64,000 nucleotides of DNA from Cryptomeria japonica (GCF_030272615.1 NC_081414.1:826614896-826678895); one strand, 5' to 3'. Numbered from the stretch's first letter, positions 1 to 11,718 are shown. Notes: a model not told the origin generated them from the letters alone. Made by a program: numbers and translations.

Positions 1-29
1 GCACAACACTTCACAATTATCAACTAACT

Positions 30-1099
30 ATGAGTCAACTAGAGAAATCTACTCCTATGGATTTGAGTGATAAGGGTAAGAGTGCTCAACAATCGTTTGT
101 GAAGTTCAAACTGAATAATAGCTTCATCAAATTCAATGACACCATCAACAACAACAATATGAATGCTAGAACTGGTGTGCCTCCTATTTCTAAATTTTTC
201 AAAAGAGAAAGACAATCTACTCCTTTGAATGAATATTTGCATAGCATCATGTCTCAGTTGTTACAAAGAAATGTTATCAAACTCCCTCCAATAAAATAAT
301 TGACCCTTCTAAGCTAGCCTCACCTTACTTTGATAATAATTCTTTTTGCCAATTTCATTGTCAACCTAGTCATGATACTGAGAAATGTTTTACATTAAAA
401 AGTAAGCTTTAAGACCTGATTGATAATAATACTATATATGTGGTAGTTGTGAATGATAAGGGAAACAAATCATTAGCTCCTCCTAATCAAAATCTTAAGA
501 TTTTTACTGATCCTTTACCCTCTCATACCTCTAATGTGGTTGAAACTGAACATACCTCTTTCTCTCCTTCTGATATCACTACAATGGCTCCAAATTTAGT
601 GAATATGGTAGAGAAACAAGAAACACCTAAGGATCAATGTTTCACATTTGAACCTCATGAGACCATTAGAGCACTTGATGGCACTTTATACATGGTTGCA
701 AGAATCTAAGACAAACCTTGTTGTGGTGTGCTTGTTGATCCCTCTTGCATGGTTAGTATCATCACTGATGAATATCTTTATACTTTTCATTTGCTTAAAG
801 CAATATATGATGATACTAATGTGGTCATTAAATTATTTGATGGATTTTCTTGTCCTACTATTGGTTCTATCACACTCCTTATTGAGGTTCACACTAAATC
901 TATAGATGTCAACTTTATTATCATTCCTTCATCTAAACAATTATGTGTGAAGTTAGGTTACCCTTGGCTATCTTCCATGAAGGCTATTGCCTCTCCAATC
1001 CATAAGTGTTTGAAATTTCCCCACAATGGAGAAATCATAACTGTTAACCATAGCCTATTTCAACCAATCAAAAGAAGCCCAGGTGTTCCTATTGATTAA
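30..1099 (+). pseudogene. A1 gag C-terminus and aspartic protease, degenerate
   Basis: Conceptual translation in one frame is broken by stops near 297 and 410 and shifts frame near 710. The gag end shows a Tat-like C/H cluster at about 346-390 (F-C-x2-F-H ... S-H-D-T-E-K-C). The last part, 728-1099, reads as the protease: LVDPSCMVSI in place of the usual D-S/T-G, then LLIEVHTKSI and a KLGYPWLSSMKAI segment that resembles the post-protease GRPWIHSMQAV segment of element C in this window. The catalytic triad is not canonical, so the protein would be inactive. Assignment to Ty3/gypsy, and to the Tat branch, is inferred from this similarity. Confidence 0.6.
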
Positions 1100-2119
1100 T
1101 TTTGGCCTCAACAATTTCAATCTCTTCCAACAAGAAGTGATGCTCTCTTTCAATATTATTAGAAATGGAAGAAAGATATGATCTTATCCTTAATCCAACC
1201 TAGAACTCCAACATTTGATATCCCCACTATTCTTGAAGATGAAATTCTTCCTCTAACGGATAGAGCTAATCTTCCTCCTAAGAAAGATTCCCAACCTATT
1301 CCTATGGATTAAACTATGCCTTCTCCTAAGAAGAACAATAATATTCCTCCTAAGGTTAGACCTGTACCTCCTCCTCACAATAGACCTAGTCTCCTTCCTA
1401 CTCTGAACATCCCTCCTTTATATGGTGCAATTTTGCCTCCTTGCTCTTATAGAGAGAAGAGACCTACCTCTCCTCTTGTTCAACCTAAGAGACCTCAACC
1501 TAACCATCCAACTACCAAAGATGAAAACATTCCTCTTTCAACAAAAAATTCTCTTTAAAAAAACATTCCTCCTTCAATAAATATTTCTCCTTCTCATCCT
1601 TCTACTAAGACTTGATGAAATCGTAGTGCAAGAGATCACCGACAAAAACGTCATGCTAGAGCTCGTGAAGTTGTTTATCAAACTTTTCAATCTCCCAACA
1701 AACACACAGTTGACATGATTCTTGTTTCTCCTAAGAAAGATCTTGAACCTAAATCTCCAAATCATAAGTTGCAAAAAACATGTGATGGTTTTACTTCTAT
1801 TCACGTTAGAGCTCCTCTTTCTATAAATCTTGATGAATAAATAGGTGAAAATGTTATTCATGATGGCAATACAAGTCCTAATGCTTCTGATAGTGACTAT
1901 GAATATGTTGATCTCAACAAACATTTATCTGTAAAATTTTTAAAAGCCTTAATCCTAGCTCCTCAGAACAAACAAAGTGACTTAGCACATGAGCATAGTC
2001 ATTGTTTGGATCTTGTGATAGTTCCATCTATTGTGCTCAATGCTGCTCCTCTAGCATGTTTCCTGCCTTCCCAAAATAGTGATCAACAAGATCGAGAGGT
2101 GGATGTCATGCTAGACTAG
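1100..2119 (+). pseudogene. A1 proline-rich tail downstream of protease
   Basis: After a stop at about 1097 the same region keeps coding character in short pieces, for example a proline- and lysine-rich run at 1316-1555, a segment with SDSDYEYVDLNKHL near 1886-1927, and an end at SQNSDQQDREVDVMLD with a stop at 2117-2119. Stops occur roughly every 50-100 codons. No RT motif (YxDD) is visible. It probably represents the linker that joins protease to the lost polymerase, or a gag-polyprotein tail. I do not recognise a domain. Confidence 0.35.
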
Positions 2120-2877
2120 TTGCATTAGCATCGTAGATCCCCTACCTCTCTCTTTTCTCTCTCTTTTGTGCCCATTCTTCTATGTGTATCCCTATTCTTC
2201 TATTTTTTATCCCTAGTGATGTCTACTTGAGGATGATGCAAAGCATTGAGATCTCTTTTGGTCTTTTTCATGTTGACTCAAAAGACACGTGTTCCCTTTC
2301 TTCCAAGGCATTTTGCTTTCTTTGGGGAATGGGGACTATTCTATGCATATATTCATGATATACATGAGTTATCATACAACATACCGACCCTAAGGAAAGA
2401 GAAGCCACCTTGTTCTTTGTGTTTTATGTTCATTATCCTTGGGTTTATTCCTCGATGGGGGGCTAAATCCTTGCAATGACGTGCTCCCTCTCTTTCTCTC
2501 TCTTTGGTGTATCCTACCTTAAAACAATCGCTCTCAATAAGGCATGCACGATCACTTTAACATGGGGGCATATACTTCACTCGTATTTTCCTTTTTGATA
2601 CTTTGAGTTACTTAGTGAACTTGGCTTCGCTTTGTAATTTTTGGCATCCTTACTTTTCATGACTCATAGTGAAGGGAACCTTACTACTTGTAGGCATGGT
2701 TCTCTCCCTCTTGATCTTCCCTTTTACTTTGTCAATTGAAGTTGTAGGATCCTTATTCCACTGGGGGCTTGGTGTATCTTACCTCCTTGACATGGTGAAA
2801 GTCTTTCAATATTGTTTCCTTGTACTTTAATGGCAGTATTAGCATATGCTTATACTCCCGCTAAAGTGGGGGCTAAA
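2120..2877 (+). other. A1 3' non-coding region and polypurine tract
   Basis: No supported coding region. The stretch is CT-rich and ends in a purine-rich run around 2861-2877 (AAAGTGGGGGCTAAA) directly before the LTR start, the expected place for the plus-strand primer of an LTR retrotransposon. The mirror image of nearly the same tract occurs at 33618-33637 next to the LTR of element C, which supports a relationship between A1 and C. Confidence 0.5.
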
Positions 2878-4045
2878 TGTAGCATCATCAAATTGTAACC
2901 TTAAAATTTTCAACCGCATTTGGGTTTCTGCATTGGTGAATGAATCCCTAAGCCTGATTGGAGAACCGAGACATGCTCAAACATCAAGAACTTGCATTTT
3001 TTGCCACCCCACACTACCTTTTCATCACTGCCTATCCTAAATTAGGGCAGGACAGGGGCATGGAACCCTAGCCCCCCTAAGACAAGGGTGTGGTGCCCAT
3101 GTCCCTACCCTATTTTGGGCGTCCCTTGACCTAATCCTGCATTGGACTTGGCAATTTTGAGTAGGAAATTTTTTTCCTATGTTGGCCTAAGATGGAAAAT
3201 TAGTTAAAAACCCCTAATTGGCAAGTATATAAGGAACATCTCCCCTCCTATTTGTATAATTCCAATAATCGAAAATTAATTTCAAGAAGTGTAACCAAGC
3301 ATAAGAGATCATAAGGTGAAATTACCAAGTGACATTGTCATCAAGCATTCAAGCATTCAAACATCCCTTCAAGCATTGAGAATTTCAAGTCTCCTTTCAA
3401 GGCTAGGTGTTGCATTCAAGTCAAGGATTCAACCATTGAAGAGGAGATCTCTACCAACATTCAAGACATTATATTCTACATATCCTTTCAATCAATTCTA
3501 TCAACATTTCAATTGAATCCCCTCTTGAGGTGAACTTTACTTCAGACATTTCCTTTCATGTACTTGCAAGTATTTTCAATCACCTGGTTAATTCCAAAAT
3601 GGGGTTTGGTCTGAATGCAAAACACCAATCCCAACAACATTTCCTCTCTTTTCTATGTGTAGGTTGCAAGTGCACAACTATAATTGCAGGTTTAGACTCC
3701 ATTTTTAGAGACGGAAAAACCCTTTTCGGCGTGCGGATTTTTCAGAGGACCAAGTACACTTTCAACCCGGTCCTAACAAATTTTGCTCAAATTTGTAGGG
3801 GAGCTTCGTCTCAACATTTTACTACTAATTCTAGGTGCACAACTTCATCATGCATCTCTATCCCAAGATATAATCATTTCTTTGTCATATTTACACTTAG
3901 TCTCAATTCTCTTAATTCAACTTGTCTATTTTAAAAGAGGGTTACTTTACTTTCTAAATTTATTGCAAATTCCCTACAATTTACTTATCATTCAATCTCT
4001 TTTCATTGAGATTGGATCTAGTGAATTCAACCCCCTCTTTTAAAT
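2878..4045 (+). repeat. A1 3' LTR (right end approximate)
   Basis: It starts TGTAGCATC after the polypurine tract and contains a TATA box at 3226-3233 (TATATAAG), followed by a transcribed-leader-like stretch. The end is not fixed: CTAACA at about 3773-3778 or the CCCCCTCTTTT stretch near 4040 are candidates. The second LTR is outside the window, so the boundary cannot be checked by self-comparison. Confidence 0.45.
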
Positions 4046-4139
4046 ATAATGTACGTGAGAAGTTGAATGGAATCCTTTGTGAAACTTTCACTCCTTTCTT
4101 GAGGGTAAAGATTTCCACTTGATCTCCTCTCATCACTTT

Positions 4140-4619
4140 TCACCATATTACAATAACATAATGTTGCATTGAAATGTCTTGATGAGTAAGGTAGTCTCTA
4201 GGAGAGGAATAGGCATCTATGTCCATTAATGTGTTAAAGTTTGGATTGTTAATGTCTAAAGAAAGTCCCTCTTGTACCAAATTATTCTCATGGGAGAGGT
4301 AATTCTTTGGATAAGAATCATCATGATTCTTATATGCTTCATCCACAAGAAAGAGATCCTTGAGATAAATGTTAATGATATCCTCTTCTTGCACCAAAAT
4401 ATTGTCATGACTAAGAGAGGCTTTTGGGGAGGGACAATCATTGTTCATCAAGGCTCTATCTCTATAAAGGGGAGAATTGGAATGTATAGAAGGTAAAGCA
4501 TTATTAGGGGAAGTGTTGACCATATAAATCTCTTGTATCACAATTTTATCATGGTTAGGAGAGGGATAAAGTGATATAAGGACAAATAAACCACCGTCAC
4601 ATGTATGAGATATCTTCAT
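4140..4619 (-). pseudogene. A2 gag N-terminal fragment with internal repeats
   Basis: An open frame of 159 residues follows the PBS region, in the position of gag. It contains four imperfect repeats of about 30-40 residues with the core pattern [PL]-[SNT]-H-[DEQ]-[NDK]-x-[LIS]-[VM]-[IVQ]-Q (near residues 22, 70, 102 and 145). No nucleocapsid or protease motif is present before the truncation. The function of the repeats is unknown. The protein is only a fragment and I infer gag from position, not from a recognised domain. Confidence 0.35.
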
Positions 4620-4789
4620 TATTAAATTGGAAAAGTAATCAACTAATTAAACATATAATGAGATTGTAATTTTTTTTTTTTTTTCAAACTATAACATCTA
4701 CCACATACATGTAATAGAAATATCTAATAAATGAATCAGTTTACTATATTTATATTAGATTTGTGCTTTTTAGAATTAGAAGATATGCA

Positions 4790-5128
4790 AGTATGAGACA
4801 TCTTGGGTTCACCAAAATTATATTTTTGGTGAATTAACTATCTAAACTAATGCAATGTAAGTGAATAATAAATAGATTTTATAAATGATTGCAAGAATGA
4901 ACCATGCAGATGCATATAAATTAGATACACAAATGTAAACTAGAAGCTATGTAGCACACCGGGTTCACCAAAATGATATGTTGGTAAATTAACTATCTAA
5001 ATGCATGTAATGTAATTGCATAAGCAATAGATTTTAAAAATGATTGAAAGCATGAATCATGTAAATGCATATAAATCAGCTATATAAATGCAAATCAAAA
5101 GTAATATAGCATACCATGTTCACCAAAA
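4790..5128 (-). repeat. Three tandem copies of the A2 PBS/LTR junction
   Basis: The motif GTTCACCAAAAT recurs near 4807, 4963 and 5118, spaced about 155 bp, each followed by an AT-rich stretch with TGATATGT-like and GAATTAACTATCTAAA-like sequence. Read on the minus strand each copy is a TTTTGGTGAAC primer-binding-site motif. The rightmost copy abuts the LTR and the other two look like tandem duplications of the LTR/PBS boundary. Confidence 0.5.
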
Positions 5129-5820
5129 TGATATGTATGGAAATGAGATCCTAGGCTTATGGATACAAACTAGGATCTCAATTTTTAATAACATAGTGTT
5201 GGAACGTGAATAGATTAAGCTACAACCTTGATAGGAGAGTTGAACACTTGGGTTTATGTTCTTTTGTTGTAATGGATTTGGGATTGTGAAGTGTGTAAAT
5301 TAACTAGGCTAAATGATAGAAAATGATGACTTTCAAGAATAATAGTAAGTTACAAAAAAAAACAACACAATAGCTCATATTTGGAAATCTAGGGTTGAAA
5401 GTGTGGGATTGGTGTGCTAATGCCCTAGTCCTGGGGGTGTCCAAATTAATTTATATAGGATTCACAAGGTATTTTTGATAAAAGGAAAACATAAAATGAT
5501 TAACTACAATAATGAAAACCATAATTTGAATTATGAAGGTTGACACTAGCAATGACAATAATTTTGGCGAGACAATGTAATGGGTGCCTAGGTCCCCCCA
5601 AAATAGTGTCTCTTAAAGAGAATCATGAATGTAAAGGTTTGTGATGCTATATTTGGTCCTAATTTAAAAATTTGACAATAGTCAAATTATGATATTAACA
5701 ATTAAATTATAGGGTAGGATAGGGCTCAAATAGGCTTAAAATGATCTAGGAGAAAGCACACTAAAATAGGGATCCAAATAGAGTGTGAAATTGTAAAGGG
5801 ATACACTTTACAATAATACA
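5129..5820 (-). repeat. A2 5' LTR (692 bp)
   Basis: On the minus strand it starts TGTATTATTGTAAAG (complement of 5806-5820) and ends ...CATATCA just before the PBS. The start matches the start of the element C LTR in layout: both have a CAATTTCACAC motif about 25-40 bp in. A minus-strand TATA box lies at 5451-5458. Both ends follow the TG...CA rule. Confidence 0.5.
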
Positions 5821-6597
5821 CTTTGTATGCACTTTGATTTAATTTTATATTTTATTTTGATTGTGGTAGGTCTTTTTAAGGGTTGTGAGTGCCAACTAGC
5901 TACATTTTTTGAAAAAAACTTCTATACTCTTGATGGTTTTTTAATTAATATTAATTTATATGTGTTTACAATATAATTAAATAAATATTTTTAGGAGGAC
6001 CACGATAACCTTTAAGAGCAATAACATTCTCATATGACAACTTAAAAGCCAAAGCAATTGTATGAGATTGCTATGGTTTTTCTAGTAGTGATGGCATCAA
6101 TGAACAAATAATATAATATCAATCTTCTCATAAAATTTTACACACTTGCAATTTGAAGGGGGATTTTCCTTGCAATTTAATAATATAGCGTGGAGAAAAA
6201 AAAGTGCATTCTAACTAAAATAGATGTAGCCTTATTATTTCACTTTCTAATGTTTAAGTATGTAATTGTAAATTTCCATGAAAAATATGGACACCATTTT
6301 GGAAATGCTCTTCAATAGGATCAAATTTAAAACCAAGCATATCTATTAAACATTAACTCATTGATGATTATAAATATTTTTTTGATGAATAAATGTTAAT
6401 ATTCCTAGTTATAAATTATTGCTACATATATTCATAAAAAAGGTGGGTGGAAATAGTCACAGCCCTATGTACAAATGGGGCAAAACCCAACACAAAAAAA
6501 GACTAATACAAAGCTACTAAGTGGTAAGAACTAAAGGGAGGAGGAGGAAGATATTGGTCATCCGCATACCCCATACATTAGTAGGGTTTATAGTATA
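5821..6597. other. Unassigned AT-rich stretch left of copia K
   Basis: No coding region or RNA gene is supported. This is the sequence that copia K inserted into, so it continues at 12618. Near 6440-6600 there is a more complex stretch (GGTGGGTGGAAATAG, then GGAGGAGGAGGAAG), possibly the tail of another degenerate repeat. I see nothing diagnostic. Confidence 0.4.
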
Positions 6598-6602
6598 CAT
6601 AG

Positions 6603-7495
6603 TGTAAGGAAGTTAAGTAGCGGAAACAACTTTCTACACTAACCTTGGGAGGAGGGTAATGCAAAAAATTTTCAGATCATTACAACAGTTACAGAAAATA
6701 GAAATAGATATAATAACATTCATACCACAACACAATGATTTACGTGGGGAAAACCTTTCGGGAGAAAAACCCCACCCTCCAAAAGCAGCTCAATATTTTA
6801 TTCAGCAATCAAAAACAGATTACAACATACTTGCAGAGCAAGCTCTTCGCAGGAGTACCACTAATCAGAGATTCAGAGGCAACTCAATAGCCATAAGACT
6901 CTTACACACAACCTCTATCTCACACACCTCATAAATAGGAGATACAATACAAGAAACCGTCAAACGGTATTACAAAACCATGGGCTAAAACCACCCAATA
7001 AGGTGTAGCCGACCTTATCTCCCTTCTAGATGCCCTATGACATGTTAAAGCACACATCAACATGTTTCGCTCCCTTTTTACAGCTCATTTATGTATTCGA
7101 TATAAATTATTTTTCCTATTTCAAGAGTACAAACTTCTGGAGGCCATAACTTGAGAACCGGGTGTCCGATTGACGAATCGTTTGAAGCGCCGGAAAGCTC
7201 GCGAAGTGCTCTATCACCTCGTAACCGCTTTGCCGGTTACAAAAACTTTTCAGGGCATTTCGGAGCCTCTAAAGTCCCCAAAATTAAGTTTAAATATTTT
7301 ATTGCACCCCTCCAAGATGAAAACATTAATATCTTCAAAACTAGCTGTGACCTTGCGACGCAACTTTACCGGAATGCTTATCTAACCAACTAGAAGCTTT
7401 AGGGAGAGTTTCGCACCATTTCGTGCTCAAATGAAAACTTACTATAAATAGTAACCTCACATAAATGCAAGGTTGAGACACCATTTTTCCCAACA
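6603..7495 (-). repeat. K 3' LTR
   Basis: TGTAAGGAAG at 6603 to CCCAACA at 7495 (plus-strand view), nearly identical to 11719-12612. It is the 3' LTR because the coding frames run on the minus strand toward it. The purine tract GACAAGTGGGAGATT lies immediately inside it (complement of 7496-7510). Confidence 0.95.
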
Positions 7496-7551
7496 AATCT
7501 CCCACTTGTCGAACACCTTGCATGAGCGGAAGGGAATGTCAACACAATGAA

Positions 7552-7905
7552 TTAATTGCTAGGGGCCATAAGGCCCATAGACTCTGAACACCATCTGAAC
7601 TTCTCTGTGCTCACAGCCTTAGTTAAAGCATCTGCAACATTCATCAATGTTTCCACCTTAACCAGCTTCACCCTACCATCTTCGACCATATCTCTAACAA
7701 AATGATACTGAACATCAATATGTTTGGTCCGGGCATGAAATGTCGGGTTCTTAGCTAGGCTAATTGCACTCTGACTGTCACAGTAAACTGTCACTGTACC
7801 TTGTTTTATTCCAATATCCGAACACAGTCTCTTAAGCCAAATGGCCTCTTTACAAGCATGAGTAGCTGCCATATACTCTGCTTCAGTAGTGGATAAAGCA
7901 ACCAC
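7552..7905 (-). pseudogene. K RNase H domain
   Basis: A 117-codon frame reads as the copia RNase H end: S-T-T-E-A-E-Y, then VYCDSQSAISLAKNP, H-A-R-T-K-H-I-D and the terminal A-D-A-L-T-K-A. It is continuous with the RT frame except for a single TAG at the junction (R-stop-A-V-V-A-L-S) around 7906-7908. In life it would degrade the RNA strand of the RNA-DNA hybrid during reverse transcription. The ADALTK motif marks the normal C-terminus of copia pol, so nothing is missing at this end. Confidence 0.9.
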
Positions 7906-7908
7906 AGC

Positions 7909-9375
7909 CTATCGCTTACTCATCCAACTAATTGCACCACCAAACAAAGTAAACACATATGCACTGGTGGATCTTCTGCTATCAATATCACCTGCCCAAT
8001 CTGAATCCACATAACCATGGATATCAAGGGAAGTCATGTCTCCAACTGAATTACCATGATAACACAAAGAATACTCTGAAGTACCCTTCAAATATCTGAA
8101 GACTCTTTTGACTGCATCCCAATGAACTCTACCAGGATTAGACATATATCTAGAAAGTACTCCCACTGCTTGGGCAATATCTGGTCTAGTACAGACCATA
8201 GCATACATCAAGCTTCCAACCGCACTCTGGTAAGGCACTCTACTCATGTCTTCCATCTCCAATGGGGATGTAGGACAATCTGAAACAGATAGTTTCGTTC
8301 CAACTGTAAAAGGAACACTCAATGGTCTACAATTCTGCATGTTGAACCTCTGTAACACTGAATTCACATACTTACTCTGGCCTAGCCATAGCTTTCTGTT
8401 TACCCTATCTCTTCTAATTTCCATCCCAAGAATGTGCTTTGCTGCACCAAGATCTTTCATTTCAAATTTAGCAGCGAGCTGAGACTTCAGTTCTGAAATC
8501 ATACCTTTCCCTTTACCAATGAATAACATATCATCAACATACAATGCAATGAATAAGAAATGATCACCATCAGATTTATAATAAACACAGTGATCTGATT
8601 TAGAATGTTCAAATCCCAAACTCAACACATATGTATCAAATTTCTGGTACCACATCCTAGGACTTTGTTTGAGGCCATACAAAGATTTCTTCAATTTACA
8701 GACCAAATTACTTTTGCCTTTCACCACATAGTGCTCCGGTTGTGTCATATAAATATCTTCCTCCAAATCACCATGAAGAAAAGCAGTTTTCACATCCATT
8801 TGCTCAACCTCTAAATCATAAGCAATAGCAATAGAAAGCAAAAATCTAATAGACATCATTTTTACAACAGGAGAAAATATCTCACCGTAATCAACACCCT
8901 CAACCTGAGAGTAGCCTTTTGCAACCAACCTTGCTTTATACTTCTCAATGCTTCCATCTGAACCAATCTTTTTCTTGAACACCCATTTACAACCAATAGG
9001 TTTTCGTCCTTCAGGCAATGGTACAAGATCCCATGTATCATTCTTTTTCAAAGCTGCCATTTCTTCCTCCATAGCAATCTTCCAGGATTCTGCATCATTC
9101 ATACCTAATGCCTCTTCTACAGATTTCGGTTCATCCACACTAGTATTCAGAGCAAAAATAAATCTCCAATCATCAGGTGAATACCTTTCAGGTGGTTGTC
9201 TATGTCTTGTAGACCTTCGAACAAGCTGAGTTGGAGGTTCTTCCTCCTCTTCTGAAGATTCAGAGCTAGACGAGCTCTCCTCAAATTCTTGCCTATCTAG
9301 GGGTCTCGATTCAACTCTTTCAGGTGTAGAAGGAAGTTGAATCACATCTTCTTTTTTAGTCTGTTTTGGCTGCAA
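7909..9375 (-). pseudogene. K reverse transcriptase region
   Basis: A long open frame of 488 residues. It begins with a serine/glutamate-rich linker (SSSSESSEEEEE), then the copia RT block: A-L-K-K-N-D-T-W-D-L-V, GCKWVFKKK, ARLVAKGYSQ, F-S-P-V-V-K, MDVKTAFLHGDLEEDIYM, KSLYGLKQSPR, the catalytic YVDDMLF and the SVGSLMYAM connection. The YxDD motif is intact. It is preceded by a frame disruption between integrase and RT (around 9376-9447) and followed by one TAG before RNase H. Confidence 0.9.
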
Positions 9376-9447
9376 TGTAACAGAAGGAGACTTAATTTCT
9401 CTAAAAATAACACTTCTACTATGAATTACCTTTTGTGCAATAGGGTC

Positions 9448-9912
9448 TCAAAGCTTGTATCCTTTCACACCATAACTATACCCGATGAAGATACATTTCA
9501 CAGCCTTGTTCTCCAACTTTGTTCGCTTCTCCTTTGGCACATGTGCATATGCCTCGCAACCAAAAACTCTAAGATGTCTCAATGAAGGCTTGTGACCTGA
9601 CCATGCTTCCATAGGCGTTTTATCAACAAGAGCTGATGTAGGAGACCTGTTAATCAGGTAGCAAGCAGTGGCAACAGCTTCAGCCCAAAACTTTTGTTCG
9701 AGACCAGCACCACTCAACATACTCCTAGCCTTCTCCATCAGTGTCCTGTTCATTCTTTTTGCAACTCCATTCTGCTGTGGAGAATACGGAGTTGTCTTCT
9801 GCCTGTTAATTCCACAGTCTTTACAAAATCTATCAAAATCATTAGAGCAAAACTCACCGCCATTATCAGTTCTCAAACATTTTATTTTCTTTCCAGTCTG
9901 CAACTCAACCAT
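9448..9912 (-). pseudogene. K integrase catalytic core
   Basis: The frame carries LRTDNGGEFCSNDF and YSPQQNGVAKRMNRT, i.e. the second Asp and the Glu region of the D-D-35-E core (here ...NGVAKRMN, where the usual E-R-x-N is A-K-R-M-N, so the catalytic Glu appears replaced by Ala). It ends FIGYSYGVKGYKL, normal for copia integrase. It overlaps the preceding frame by 31 bp, showing a frameshift at about 9882-9912. Confidence 0.85.
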
Positions 9913-10617
9913 TGCTTTAAATTCTTTAAAACGACTAAAACTTCAGATTTACTCTTTAGGAAATAAACCCATGTCCTTCTACTAAAATCATCAATAAATG
10001 AAATATAATATGTGGATTTTCCAATCGAAGAGACATCTACTGGACCAAACACATCAGAATGGATAAGATCCAAAACACCACAAGTTTTATGAGAACTCGA
10101 GTAAAACTGAATGTGGTTTTGTTTTCCATACATGCAATGCTCACAGAAATCAAAGTCAAGGTTACAGTCATTCAAACCTTCAACAAGGTTTTTATTTTTC
10201 AAGGTCCTTAGACCCTTTTCTCCAATGTGGCCAAGTCTCTGGTGCCATAACATAGTCTTCTCTGTAGGTAACTTTGCTTCAGAAGAAAGAGCACCCTTAG
10301 GTACCCAAAAACCATTTCCATCTGCTGAAGGTGAAACCTTCAAATCTTCCAGTGAAGTATCCACAGATTTACTTTTTACAGAAGTGCTATTACACTCAAC
10401 AGTGTATGCTTCAAGCTTATACAAAGTGCCAAACCTGACACCTCTAGCAACTACCATAGCACCCTTAATCATCTTACATCCTGTTTCAGAAAAGACTACG
10501 TGCACACCTGCATCTATTAGTTTGCTCACAGATAACAGGTTTCGTTTTAATCCAGGGATATGTAGCACACCATTAATCCTTTTTATTCTACCATCAGAAA
10601 ACTTGATTCTAACTTTA
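9882..10617 (-). pseudogene. K GAG-pre-integrase and integrase N-terminal part
   Basis: It continues the protease frame after a TGA or TAG-type stop at about 10618-10620. It includes L-H-I-P-G-L-K-R-N-L-L-S-V-S-K-L, LWHQRLGHIGEKGL with the H-H of the zinc finger, the two-Cys C-E-H-C side, and the first catalytic Asp in LDLIHSDVFGP followed by FIDDFSRRTWVYFL. The frame ends at 9882 where a frameshift moves integrase into the frame of 9448-9912. Confidence 0.85.
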
Positions 10618-11237
10618 CCTCAACCAACAATGTCTAGAGGTGAATCATCACCCAAGTACACCTTACCTCCATTAAATCCTTCATATTCAGAAAACCAATC
10701 TTTATTGGAAGTCATATGAAAAGATGCACCTGAGTCAATTAGCCAGGCATCATTACCTGTATGAGTCGCCAAAGCCGCAATAAATGCATCACCATCTTCC
10801 TTGTCGGACTCAGAATCAAAATCGAACTTTTTCTTTTTCTTCTTCTTTTCTTCTTTGCAGTCCTTACGGATGTGACCCGATTTACCGCAATTCCAGCAAA
10901 TGACTTTGGACTTTCCAGGAGATTTCGATCTCCCTTTGGATTTGGACTTGCCACGCTTCTCATTCTTCTTGCCTTTCTCCTTAGGTCTTCCACGAACAGT
11001 TAGGGCTTCCTTTGAACTGATGGATACCTTCCTTCGCATCTCTTCACCGAGTAGGGCACCCACCACATCTTCAGATTTCAAAACAACAGAAGTACTACCG
11101 ATAGCCATAACAAGAGAATCCCACGAATTAGGCAAAGAGCAAAGCAAGATCTGACATTTTTCCTCCTCGTCCATCTTAACACTGACGGATACTAATTGAG
11201 CCACAATCATATTGAATGCTTCTAGGTGGTCTGCAAT
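10618..11237 (-). pseudogene. K gag C-terminus, zinc knuckle and protease
   Basis: Read after the stop at 11238, the frame gives I-A-D-H-L-E-A-F-N, a UBN2-type gag end, a lysine/serine-rich basic stretch, the CCHC zinc knuckle CWNCGKSGHIRKDC, a run of lysines and acidic residues, and the protease start WLIDSGASFHMT with the catalytic D-S-G intact. The knuckle binds the genomic RNA. A stop near 10618 ends the open part just inside the protease domain (SPLDIVG-stop). Confidence 0.88.
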
Positions 11238-11594
11238 TCATCCACCCTCTTCCATCTTCAAGGAATACAATTTCTTTCTTAAGAAAATTTGATTTAATAA
11301 AGATTTCACTTGATACATCTCACCAAGCTTAGTCCATAGCTTCTTTGCAGAGTTTTCTTCATGGACATTGATTAGAACAGTGTCTGCCAGGCATAGTCTG
11401 ATTAGACCCTTGGCTTTTCGGTCCATAACATCATACTGAGCTGCCGCAGTAGGATCTGAGGGCCTTTGGACATTCGCATCAATAGCATCCCAAAGATCTC
11501 GATCTATTAGCAGATCTTCCATCTTCAGCTTCCACATCTCAAAATTACTTCCATTAAATTTCTCCACCTCTATTCTCCCTGACGAACTCGCCAT
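11238..11594 (-). pseudogene. K gag N-terminus
   Basis: The start codon at 11594 is the first ATG after the primer-binding site and opens MASSSGRIEVEKFNGSNF, the typical start of copia gag, followed by M-W-K-L-K-M-E-D-L-L and W-D-A-I-D. A TGA at 11238-11240 interrupts it after KMEEGG, where related gags read EEGGS-x-A-D-H. Translation resumes in the same frame beyond the stop, so this is a point-mutation lesion and not a frameshift. Confidence 0.88.
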
Positions 11595-11704
11595 CTGAAT
11601 ATTCCTGCAACAAGATCACAAAGTGTCTTCTGCACAAGCTCCCACTCAAATCTGGATTAGTTCAAAAAACCCAACTGCCCACAATTGAAACCAAAGGTGA
11701 TCAG

Positions 11705-11716
11705 GCTCTGATACCA
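11705..11716 (-). other. K primer-binding site (tRNA-iMet)
   Basis: Minus-strand TGGTATCAGAGC, a perfect match to the 12-nt primer site complementary to plant initiator methionine tRNA, two bases inside the 5' LTR. Confidence 0.95.
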
Positions 11717-11718
11717 CT

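Larger units (their letters stand above)
1..4045 (+). mobile_element. A1: 3' part of a decayed Ty3/gypsy LTR retrotransposon
   Basis: The stretch reads, on the + strand, as the end of gag, a retroviral-type protease, a proline-rich degenerate tail, a non-coding stretch, a polypurine tract at 2861-2877 and an LTR beginning TGTAGCATC at 2878. No reverse transcriptase or integrase follows the protease before the LTR, so this copy is either internally deleted or a non-autonomous gag-protease derivative. Its 5' half lies outside the window. It abuts, and probably interrupts, a second element in the opposite orientation near 4045. The right boundary is approximate because no target duplication could be matched. 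Confidence 0.6.
4046..5820 (-). mobile_element. A2: 5' end of a minus-strand Tat-like gypsy element
   Basis: Reading the minus strand from 5820 downward gives a short LTR (5129-5820), a primer-binding-site region with three tandem copies (about 4790-5128) and the start of a gag-like ORF (4140-4619), then a break at the A1 LTR. The junction ...TCA-TTTTGGTGAAC is built exactly like the LTR/PBS junction of element C at 43014-43036, so A2 looks like an older relative of C. The rest of the element is missing or lies beyond A1. Confidence 0.5.

Noticed and set aside
8246-10719. Plus-strand frames inside copia K
   Set aside because: They are antisense shadows of the well-supported minus-strand gag-pol.
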